Shown: one piece after another, positions 8,171 through 15,560 of the stretch
How the letters are laid out: each line of letters starts with the position of its first letter
Numbering within the stretch: the first letter of the stretch is position 1
IMG/VR virus record: IMGVR_UViG_3300013126_000174
Location: 1 to 28,996 of that record
Reading direction: 5' to 3' (one strand)
Length of the DNA stretch: 28,996 nucleotides
Source: a virus
Program-made: the position numbers and the translations under genes
The notes under the pieces: model-generated
What the model was told of the DNA's origin: nothing
Database searches by the model: none
The model's input: only the letters and a program-made list of their open reading frames with translations

Positions 8171-8332
8171 ATGTTATTATATTTATCTAATAAAGTTGTT
8201 ATGGAATTTAATTCAGTTTCTGAGACAGCTAATTATTTTAAAGTTAATATTTCTGAAATATCAAAAATAATGAATAAAAATAAAGAATATAAAGGTTTTA
8301 TGTTCAAAACTAAAATAGAAAACAATGGCTAA
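8171..8332 (+). CDS. Small NUMOD1-like helix-turn-helix ORF, probable homing-endonuclease relic
   Basis: A 53-codon open frame between the nrdA terminator and gp25. The protein contains VVMEFNSVSETANYF then KVNISEISKIMN and KGFMFKTK. This matches the NUMOD1 pattern of intron and homing endonucleases: a strand, F-x-S-x-x-E-A, a helix-turn-helix with an I-S-x-I core, then G-[YF]-x-[FW]-[KR]. No HNH or GIY-YIG catalytic domain is present upstream or downstream, so it is either a decayed endonuclease tail or a free-standing DNA-binding protein. Its TAA (8330-8332) overlaps the gp25 start (8325) by 8 bases. An internal ATG at 8201 is an alternative start but would lose the first strand. The domain call is by eye. 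Confidence 0.6.
   Translation: MLLYLSNKVVMEFNSVSETANYFKVNISEISKIMNKNKEYKGFMFKTKIENNG
8178..8186 (+). promoter_or_regulatory. TATATTTAT motif at the start of the late module
   Basis: The same nonamer as at 3490 and 27534 occurs just after the nrdA terminator. A new promoter is required somewhere in 8146-8324 if the terminator works. The motif overlaps the first codons of the small NUMOD1-like ORF, which argues either for the internal start at 8201 or against this being the promoter. Confidence 0.25.
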
Positions 8333-8711
8333 TGGTCGATTTATAAATATAAACTATCCCTTCAAAGATAGTAAAAAAGGGTTTTTCTTGGATTTAACAG
8401 AACAAGACAATCAAGCGATTAAAGCTGATTTATTACATTTAATATTAACTAGAAGAGGTCAAAGATTATACAATCCAGATTTTGGTACAGATTTATTAAG
8501 ATTTATTTTCGAACCAAACGATGCTTTGACTGAAGAAGGTATAAAAGAAGAAATTAAAACAGTAGTTAAAAAATTCTTACCTAAACTAAATTTAAACGAA
8601 ATATTAATAGAACCATCACCAGAATCAGAATATGCTGCGGTGGTTTCAATAAGTTATACAATAACTGACGATGTATTTACATCATCAGACATGATAGTAG
8701 TAAAAATATAA
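8325..8711 (+). CDS. 25: Baseplate wedge protein gp25 (GPW/gp25 family)
   Basis: A baseplate wedge subunit that joins the wedge to the inner tube and sheath initiation site in contractile tails. It has 128 residues; T4 gp25 has 132. The family signature LTRRGQRLYNPDFGTDLLRF (41-60) is clear, followed by IFEPND (61-66) and a conserved helix EGIKEEIKTVVKKFLPKL. The C-terminal VVSISYTITDD forms the last strand. The start ATG lies within the end of the preceding small ORF, and gp6 starts 3 bases after its stop, so the genes are probably translationally coupled. This is the first unambiguous late gene and shows that the phage has a contractile (myovirus-type) tail. Confidence 0.92.
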   Translation: MANGRFININYPFKDSKKGFFLDLTEQDNQAIKADLLHLILTRRGQRLYNPDFGTDLLRFIFEPNDALTEEGIKEEIKTVVKKFLPKLNLNEILIEPSPESEYAAVVSISYTITDDVFTSSDMIVVKI

Positions 8712-8714
8712 AAT

Positions 8715-10538
8715 ATGCCAAATGTAAATTATACATCTAGAAACTTTGCTGACATAAGAACAGATTTAGTTAATTATGTAAGACAATATTATCCAGACAT
8801 TTTTAACGATTTCAATGATGCATCAGTTGGTATGATGCTTTTGGAGTTAAATGCGGCTGTTGGTGACATGTTATCATACAACACAGATAGAATGTTTGCT
8901 GAAACACAAATTGATTATGCAAAAGAAAGAAAATCAATATTATCAATTGCCAGAACTTTTGGGTTAAAAATTCCAGGAAAAAGACCAAGTGCAACCATAG
9001 TTGATTTTAGTGTTACATTACCAGTTTTTGGTGACACATTTGATGTTTCATATGCACCACTTTTAAGAGCTGGGTCACAAGTTTCTGGTTCTGGTAAAAT
9101 ATTTGAATTACAAGATGATGTTGATTTCTCATCACCGTTTAACGTAAACGGTATACATAATCGTATTATTATACCAAATTTTAACGCAAATGGTGCTTTG
9201 ACTAACTATACAATTATCAAAAGAGAAATGGTTATAAATGGTTATAGTAAAATATTAAAAAGAGTAATTTCAGCATCTGATTCAAGACCATTTTTAGAAG
9301 TTATATTACCAGAGAATGATGTATTATCAATCGATTCAATCATAACACTTCCAGGTACATCATACCAAACAACACCAAATATCGACCAATTTTTAGATAT
9401 GGATAATAGATGGTACGAAGTTGATGCTTTAGCTGAAGATAAAGTTTTTATTGAAGATACAACTAGAGGTAGTGACGCATCTGGTGTAAATCCAGGAAAA
9501 TGGGTAAGCACAAACAAAAGATTCATTAGAGAATATACAGATTTAGGGTTCACTAAAATTACTTTTGGTGCTGGTACACAAGACACTTCAAGTTTATGTG
9601 ATTTTGATAGTAACCCAACGTTAGTCAACCAAATTGGTAATTTCATCAATAATATGTCATTAGGTACAATTCCTTCACCAAATACAACAATGTATATAAA
9701 ATATAGAGTTGGTGGAGGACCAGATTCAAATTTAGGGCCTAATGTTATTAGAAGTTTAGGTATTGTTAACATGTCAGTTAATGGTGCCAATTCAAACACC
9801 AACCAATTAGTTAGAAACTCATTAAAAGTTAACAATTTATTTCCAGCAATAGGTGGTAAAGACACCCCTAGTATTGAAGAAATTAGAAATATGGTTAAAT
9901 ATAATTTTGCTGCTCAGAACAGAGCTGTAACTATCAAAGATTACCAAACAAAAATTGCTCAGATACCTGGTAGGTTTGGTGTGCCATTTAGATGTGGTGT
10001 TTTTGAAGAAATGAATAAAATTAAAGTTTACGTTTTAGGTTTAGATTCTAACGGTAGTTTAACAAACCAATCAACAACAACCTTAAAAGAAAACATTTCA
10101 AATTATTTAGCTGATTTTAGAATGTTAAATGATTATGTCCAAGTTACAGATGGTAGAATAGTTAATTTATCAGTTGAATTAGATTTATTCATTGATAAAA
10201 ATGCGCCTCAATCTCAAGTAATATCACAAGCAATTACTGAAATTAAAAATTTCTTTGATATTAATAATTTTGATATGGGTCAAAACATTTATATTTCACC
10301 ATTAGTTGAAATATTAAACAATATTGGTGGTGTGTTAAACGTAATTCAATTAAGATTATTTAATAAAGTTGGGGGTGGTTTATATAGTTTAAATGAGATT
10401 TCACAACCTTATTTAATTGATGATACAAGACAAATAGATATCACAGATATGACAATATATGGTGAAGCAACAACAATGTATGAGATTAAATATCCTAATA
10501 AAGACATTTCAGTTAGAGCTAAACAAACTATGTCTTAA
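8715..10538 (+). CDS. 6: Baseplate wedge protein gp6 (J-like)
   Basis: The main wedge protein of contractile-tail baseplates, which forms the iris-like ring around the hub with gp25 and gp7. It has 607 residues (T4 gp6 has 660). The N-terminus is characteristic: YTSRNFADIRTDLVNYVRQY then DASVGMMLLELNAAVGDML and DRMFAETQIDYAKERKSI, the pattern shared by gp6 and P2 gpJ. The C-terminal half has the J-like AVTIKDYQTKIAQIPGR (about 410) and the VELDLFIDKNAP strand. Its position immediately after gp25 is the usual order. No break is seen. The 65-base gap that follows carries a possible promoter motif. Confidence 0.9.
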   Translation: MPNVNYTSRNFADIRTDLVNYVRQYYPDIFNDFNDASVGMMLLELNAAVGDMLSYNTDRMFAETQIDYAKERKSILSIARTFGLKIPGKRPSATIVDFSVTLPVFGDTFDVSYAPLLRAGSQVSGSGKIFELQDDVDFSSPFNVNGIHNRIIIPNFNANGALTNYTIIKREMVINGYSKILKRVISASDSRPFLEVILPENDVLSIDSIITLPGTSYQTTPNIDQFLDMDNRWYEVDALAEDKVFIEDTTRGSDASGVNPGKWVSTNKRFIREYTDLGFTKITFGAGTQDTSSLCDFDSNPTLVNQIGNFINNMSLGTIPSPNTTMYIKYRVGGGPDSNLGPNVIRSLGIVNMSVNGANSNTNQLVRNSLKVNNLFPAIGGKDTPSIEEIRNMVKYNFAAQNRAVTIKDYQTKIAQIPGRFGVPFRCGVFEEMNKIKVYVLGLDSNGSLTNQSTTTLKENISNYLADFRMLNDYVQVTDGRIVNLSVELDLFIDKNAPQSQVISQAITEIKNFFDINNFDMGQNIYISPLVEILNNIGGVLNVIQLRLFNKVGGGLYSLNEISQPYLIDDTRQIDITDMTIYGEATTMYEIKYPNKDISVRAKQTMS

Positions 10539-10566
10539 TAGGGTTTATTTGTTCAATTAAAAAAAC

Positions 10567-10574
10567 TATATTTA
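10567..10574 (+). promoter_or_regulatory. TATATTTA motif upstream of the small membrane-protein gene
   Basis: The core TATATTTA lies in the 65-base gap after gp6, 37 bases (start to ATG) before the next gene. That is nearly the same distance as the copy before the helicase (42). A TTTG lies 15 bases upstream, too close for a standard Bacteroidetes -33 spacing. Confidence 0.25.
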
Positions 10575-10603
10575 ATCAAATAACAAAATTAAAAAAAGAT
10601 ATT

Positions 10604-10960
10604 ATGAGTTGTAATTGTAAAACTAACCAATCAACTAGTGAAACCACTAAAACCGTAGAGAATTATGATAAAAATAGAAGGTTAAGACTAACATTAACTT
10701 ATTCAGCTAAATTTGTTGGATTTTTGTTTTTAATTGTTTTATTACCTTTTATAAACATAATGATTATATGGTTTATGTTCAATACGATTGTTTTAAATAA
10801 AGAAGCAAATGTTGGTCAAATAGTTAAATCATTAGTTGGAAAAAAACGTTTAGGTATAGACGATGATGATGAAGACGATGATGATGATGATTTCGAAGAT
10901 TTAACTGAAGAAGATGTTGTGATGTTAGATGTCGAAGATATAACAGATAGAAGTAAATAA
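10604..10960 (+). CDS. Small membrane protein with a poly-acidic tail
   Basis: A 118-residue protein of unknown function. It has a short Cys-containing N-terminus (MSCNCKTNQ) and a basic patch (KNRRLRL). A long hydrophobic region, FVGFLFLIVLLPFINIMIIW with FMFNTIVL (about 38-65), has a central proline and could form one long or two short membrane spans. The C-terminal half is hydrophilic and contains an Asp/Glu run encoded by a GAT-rich microsatellite (10859-10893). It lies between gp6 and the giant 1529-residue gene, only 4 bases before the latter, so it probably belongs to the tail module or to host-membrane interaction. A holin is conceivable, but the long acidic tail and the location give no particular support. 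Confidence 0.72.
   Translation: MSCNCKTNQSTSETTKTVENYDKNRRLRLTLTYSAKFVGFLFLIVLLPFINIMIIWFMFNTIVLNKEANVGQIVKSLVGKKRLGIDDDDEDDDDDDFEDLTEEDVVMLDVEDITDRSK
10859..10893 (+). repeat. GAT/GAC trinucleotide tract encoding poly-Asp
   Basis: An imperfect run of GAT, GAC and GAA codons encodes a DDDDEDDDDDD-type stretch in the small membrane protein. Such tracts can change length by slipped-strand copying in whole codons. Confidence 0.7.
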
Positions 10961-10964
10961 TTTT

Positions 10965-13900
10965 ATGTCAGAAACAATAAGAATAAGAACGACACCTAAC
11001 GGGAATGACAGTTATCTTAAAGTTAAAATAGACCAAGAATTTGATTTCATTGAAGTTTTATCTTTAAAAATAAGTCAAGAAGAGGCTTATAGAAATTTTT
11101 GTTCTGATTATGGTGCCATTGTCGGGAGAGTAATAATAAATAGTGGATTTGGATTACCAAATGCCAGAGTTAGTGTTTTTATACCTATTGACGAAGAAGA
11201 TAGTAAAAATTCTGTTATTAAGGGGTTATATCCTTATGAAATAATAACAGATAAAGATAGTGATGGTGTAAGATACAATTTATTACCTAAAAATAGCGAA
11301 ACAAACAATGAATGTTTTACTCCAGTTGGTACTTTCCCAAATAAAAGGGAAATACTAGATAACGAAGATTTAGAATACGTATATTGTAAATACTATAAAT
11401 TTACAACGACCACAAATTCAGCTGGTGATTTTATGTTATTTGGTGTACCATTAGGTACATACACAATACATGTTGATGCTGATATTTCTGATATAGGTGT
11501 TGCATCACAAAGACCTTATGATTTAATCAGTCAAGGTACACCACTTAAATTTTTTGAATCGCCAACAAAATTTAAAGGTGGTACAAATTTAGATAAATTG
11601 GTTCAAATCAAGTCAACAAATTACGCTGTTAATGTGCAACCTTTCTGGGGTGATACCGACACATGTGAAGTAGGTATTAGTAGGGCCGATATTGATATGA
11701 ATTATACTATTAGACCATCAGCTATCTTTATGGGTAGTATTTTTGGTGACCAAGATAAACATAGTATAAACAAAAGATGTAGACCTAGAAAAAAACTAGG
11801 TAATTTATGTGAACAAGTAGCTGGTGAAGGTTCCATTGAAATGATTAGAGAAAACGTTGATGGAACAGTTGAACAGTTTGATATAGAAGGTGGAAGAGTT
11901 ATTGATGAAGACGGTACATGGGCTTATCAATTACCAATGAATTTAGATTATGTTATAACTGATGAGTTTGGTAATTTAGTTGCATCAGATGACCCAAATA
12001 AAGGTATACCAACTAGAGCTAGAGTTAGGTTTAGAATCGGTATGGATAACACTGGTGGTGAAGGTAGACTTAGAACTAGAGCTAAATATTTAGTTCCTAA
12101 TAACCCTAGAAATTCAACAGAAGTTGATTATTCGTTTGATGAGACAACTAAAAAAAGTAGTTTTAGAGATTTATATTGGAATAAAATTTATAGTGTTTCT
12201 AACTTTATCCCTAGATTTCAAACAAATAGTTTTAGTGAAACTAGAGCGTTTACTGGTATTAAAGATGTTGATTCATGTGCTGGTGATAAAACACCTTTTC
12301 CTTTCAACAGAGTTAATACCGATTTTAACCCATTATTTTTGATTATATGTTTAATAATCAAAATTATAGCATTTTTAATATATGTTCAAAATAAAGTAAT
12401 TATACCTATAATTAATTTTATAATAACAGTTATAAACATATTAATTGGTTTTTGGAACGGTTTGATAAATAAGCTTTGTGATTTATCAAACTGGGAAGTT
12501 TTAGGTATCAAACCTTTTGGGGCCTTTGATTTTGTTTGTAGTTGGGTGATTACACCTTTAGATTTTGTACCTTGTCAAACAGTAAAATGTCCTTTTGACC
12601 CTACAGAGAGTAAATCATACGCACCTGGTTGTACTTCTAGTAGTAAAGGTTTTCAATCATTGGTAAATAGAGGTGAAAGACCTAATTGTTATCCTGGGGA
12701 TGCATATGGTCATCCAGATAGTATAACTGAATTTGCGGCTGGATTAGATGATTGTATTGCATTTACAATGGCTAGAACATTGAATATTTTTGAATTTGAT
12801 TTTTACAATGATTGGATTAATGGTTCTTTATTTGGTTATTTATTAAAATATAAAAAGAAAAGAAGAAAAAGAGAAGTTTTTTGTGAATACGAATGTTCTG
12901 GTGGTAATTTCACACCAGAAAATGGTGTTGATGGGAACAAAAATAATGTGGGTGATAATGACTGTCGCTCTAATTTTTTATTGGATAGATGTTTTAATAG
13001 TGACAATAACACCAGCAGCAATGGTAAAAACTCACAAAATACAACTTACAGTAGAAATTTAACTGAAGGGTTGATTAAAAAATTAGATATATTCAGAAAT
13101 GGTAAAAAAATAAGTGAAGAGTTTTATTATGCAGCTACAAGACATAATGTAAACGATAAATTATTTGCTACCGATGTTATTTGTCTAGGTTCAGTATTTG
13201 ATTGTGATTGGCAAGGAATTCCAAAAATACAACAATTATTAATCCCAACAACTTATAAAACACCACCAGACACATTTGAACCAACAGATGACAATAAAAT
13301 AGAAACTACTGGTATGGTAGGGGAAGGTGGTAACACTAGAGGTTTATTCTTTGAGGTTAATTGTATTGGGGTACATTCTGATTATCAACAAGTATTAAAC
13401 ATGCGTCACATTTGTGAAATGGGTGTTGATTTAGATGAATTAAGATATATTACTAGTTTTGGTAGTAATACTTTAACACCAGAATATCCAGATGCTATTA
13501 TTAGTGTTAAAGATATTGATGAAACTGGTGGTAAATGGTTTAGAGATGTTTTTTATGGTGTAAATAAAGATATGCCAACATCAGTTACAAGTTTTAACTA
13601 TGGTGCTACATACACTACTGATTTTAACTTACAATCACAAGCCGCTTACCCTTTTGCTACTGTAGGTAGCAATCAAAACGGTCAAAACTATATTGATTTT
13701 AGAGGTTATCCATCTAATAGTAATAATGGGTTCGGTCAGCCAAAACATTCGTTCTACTTCTATTTTGGAATTTCACCAAGTAAAAGTGCTTTGGAAAAAA
13801 TGAACCAAAGATTTTTCACTAGATGTTATCCAAAACCAGAAAAAGAATTTAATATAATTGCGAGTAGTATAGCCGCAACATTAAACAATCCAACAGTCGG

Positions 13901-15554
13901 TAGTTTAACATTCTCTGTCGTTTCTGGTACTGGCCCATACACTTATACAATAAGTGGACCAAATGGATATAATACTACTGGAACGATTAGTTTAGATAAT
14001 AACGGTAATCCAATTCCAGTTACAATAAACGGTAATACTGGTTCATATAACATAGAAGTAGTTGATGCTAATGGTAATGTTTCGACAACAACAATTAGTA
14101 TTGATGGTTTACCAGCGTTATTTGCAACAGCTAAAGTTACTAAAAATTGTTCAACAGTGACTACACCAGATGGTCAAATAACTATTGATAGTTTAGGTGG
14201 TGGTAGTGGTTCTTATACATTTACTTTATATAAAAATGATGGTACTACGGTTGTTAATGGACCAACAAATATATCAACATCTTCAATACCAGTTCAAATT
14301 AATGGTTTACTTACAAATATAGATAGTGATGGTTTAAATCCACCATCTTTTGGTTATGTATTAAAAGTGAGTGATAGTACATCCACTATTACTATTAAAA
14401 ACTTAAAGGTTGAAGGACCAACACCATTGGTATTAACTCAATCAACAAACCCAACTGAAAATAAACAGACAACATGTTGGGGGAGTGCTGATGGTGCTTT
14501 TAAATTTACCCTTGCTGGAGGTATAGCACCATATACTATAACAACAACTGGACCAGCAACATTTGGTAGTAATAGTTCTTTAGTTTCAACAACAGCCACT
14601 AGAGGTCAATATACTATAACTGTTGTTGATGCATTTGGTACTACGTTGGTACAGAATTTTAATGTAACATCTAAAAACGCACAAATGGTTGCACAATTAG
14701 CGAGTACTACTGCTATGGCTAAACAATGTAACCCTAATAATTACATTATTCCATTTAAAATAACTAGTGGTGCACCATTGGCTCAAAACGCTACTTTACC
14801 TTCAAATATTGTTGTACAATATAATATAAATGGTAATTTAGATAGTAATAGTAATCCAATATTCACACAAGTTCCAACAGCTATATATCAAAATGCTAGT
14901 GGTGATGTGTTGATAACAATACCTAAATCAGTAACAATGTCATCTGGTACATCTAATTTAACTAAATTTAGATTAAGATTTGTATCATTAGATGGATTAT
15001 GTTACAGTAATGAAATACAAGTATTGGAATCTCAAATAAGATTACCAAATACAACATTAAGTATTAACTTTAGTGGTATAAATAATGCTAGACAATGTAA
15101 CCCTAATGTTGTTTCATTTAAGTTTAACATATCACATATTCCATTTGGTGCTGTTTCTGGAGCTGATTCAACTAGATATCCATATACATTTAGTTATAAA
15201 GTAAATGGAGTACAAAAACCGTTGGTTACATTTAATACATTAGCTGCGGTACAACAAGGAATCACAACTACAATGCCTAGTGTTACCAATAACGCTAACA
15301 TAAGATATGTAATAACAGATAGCAAAGGGTGTACGGCTAGTGGTTCATTTAATATAACAATGCCAACTGCTATATTGAATGCTACTTGGAGTTATAATAA
15401 TTCAGCTAATCCACAAACCAAAGCGTTGAACGTTACTGGAGGTATACCACCATATACGTATTCACCAGCAATATCTTCACTTAAATCAGTTAAACAAATA
15501 ATTACTGTTACTGATAGTAAAGGTTGTACATTTATAACACCATTAAGCGCATAA
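10965..15554 (+). CDS. Giant virion-type protein with hydrophobic core segment and SprB-like repeats
   Basis: A 1529-residue protein, probably a baseplate or tail adhesin. The N-terminal 200 residues include a carboxypeptidase-regulatory/Cna-B-like fold: AIVGRVIINSGFGLPNARVS then SAGDFMLFGVPLGTYTIHV. Residues 457-505 are almost entirely hydrophobic (LFLIICLIIKIIAFLIY, then VIIPIINFIITVINILIGFW), enough for two membrane spans. A polybasic KYKKKRRKR follows at 628-636. From about residue 965 to the end come roughly six beta-sandwich units resembling SprB repeats, with GTGPYTYTISG, GGIAPYTITTTG and GGIPPYTYSP paired with YTITVVDAFG and ITVTDSKGCT. Units 4 and 5 share a Q-C-N-P-N start. It lies just after the small membrane protein, and the next gene starts 6 bases later. 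Function and virion location are inferred; the repeat family was assigned by eye. Confidence 0.85.
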   Translation: MSETIRIRTTPNGNDSYLKVKIDQEFDFIEVLSLKISQEEAYRNFCSDYGAIVGRVIINSGFGLPNARVSVFIPIDEEDSKNSVIKGLYPYEIITDKDSDGVRYNLLPKNSETNNECFTPVGTFPNKREILDNEDLEYVYCKYYKFTTTTNSAGDFMLFGVPLGTYTIHVDADISDIGVASQRPYDLISQGTPLKFFESPTKFKGGTNLDKLVQIKSTNYAVNVQPFWGDTDTCEVGISRADIDMNYTIRPSAIFMGSIFGDQDKHSINKRCRPRKKLGNLCEQVAGEGSIEMIRENVDGTVEQFDIEGGRVIDEDGTWAYQLPMNLDYVITDEFGNLVASDDPNKGIPTRARVRFRIGMDNTGGEGRLRTRAKYLVPNNPRNSTEVDYSFDETTKKSSFRDLYWNKIYSVSNFIPRFQTNSFSETRAFTGIKDVDSCAGDKTPFPFNRVNTDFNPLFLIICLIIKIIAFLIYVQNKVIIPIINFIITVINILIGFWNGLINKLCDLSNWEVLGIKPFGAFDFVCSWVITPLDFVPCQTVKCPFDPTESKSYAPGCTSSSKGFQSLVNRGERPNCYPGDAYGHPDSITEFAAGLDDCIAFTMARTLNIFEFDFYNDWINGSLFGYLLKYKKKRRKREVFCEYECSGGNFTPENGVDGNKNNVGDNDCRSNFLLDRCFNSDNNTSSNGKNSQNTTYSRNLTEGLIKKLDIFRNGKKISEEFYYAATRHNVNDKLFATDVICLGSVFDCDWQGIPKIQQLLIPTTYKTPPDTFEPTDDNKIETTGMVGEGGNTRGLFFEVNCIGVHSDYQQVLNMRHICEMGVDLDELRYITSFGSNTLTPEYPDAIISVKDIDETGGKWFRDVFYGVNKDMPTSVTSFNYGATYTTDFNLQSQAAYPFATVGSNQNGQNYIDFRGYPSNSNNGFGQPKHSFYFYFGISPSKSALEKMNQRFFTRCYPKPEKEFNIIASSIAATLNNPTVGSLTFSVVSGTGPYTYTISGPNGYNTTGTISLDNNGNPIPVTINGNTGSYNIEVVDANGNVSTTTISIDGLPALFATAKVTKNCSTVTTPDGQITIDSLGGGSGSYTFTLYKNDGTTVVNGPTNISTSSIPVQINGLLTNIDSDGLNPPSFGYVLKVSDSTSTITIKNLKVEGPTPLVLTQSTNPTENKQTTCWGSADGAFKFTLAGGIAPYTITTTGPATFGSNSSLVSTTATRGQYTITVVDAFGTTLVQNFNVTSKNAQMVAQLASTTAMAKQCNPNNYIIPFKITSGAPLAQNATLPSNIVVQYNINGNLDSNSNPIFTQVPTAIYQNASGDVLITIPKSVTMSSGTSNLTKFRLRFVSLDGLCYSNEIQVLESQIRLPNTTLSINFSGINNARQCNPNVVSFKFNISHIPFGAVSGADSTRYPYTFSYKVNGVQKPLVTFNTLAAVQQGITTTMPSVTNNANIRYVITDSKGCTASGSFNITMPTAILNATWSYNNSANPQTKALNVTGGIPPYTYSPAISSLKSVKQIITVTDSKGCTFITPLSA
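13850..15551 (+). repeat. C-terminal array of SprB-like beta-sandwich repeats (protein level)
   Basis: About six diverged units of 60-115 residues. The hallmark is G-G/T-x-x-P-Y-T-[YI] followed, about 30-45 residues later, by Y-x-[IV]-x-V-x-D-x-x-G-[CN]. The clearest are the units around 13930-14080, 14515-14640 and 15430-15530. The exact 16-mer ACAATGTAACCCTAAT at 14723-14738 and 15092-15107 marks a duplication of units 4 and 5. Confidence 0.65.
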
Positions 15555-15560
15555 TAAAGA

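Noticed and set aside
8342-8349. TATAAATA, identical to the T4 late promoter consensus
   Set aside because: It lies inside the gp25 coding sequence just after the start codon; a transcript from it would miss the gp25 start, and AT-rich DNA gives such matches by chance.
9242-9865. 207-codon open frame on the - strand
   Set aside because: It is wholly inside the well-supported gp6 gene on the opposite strand, has no motifs and shows the Leu/Ser/Pro/Ile-rich composition of a reverse-strand shadow.
12124-12342. 72-codon same-strand frame inside the 1529-residue gene
   Set aside because: It is contained in a long continuous gene in another frame, with no distinct start signal or motif.
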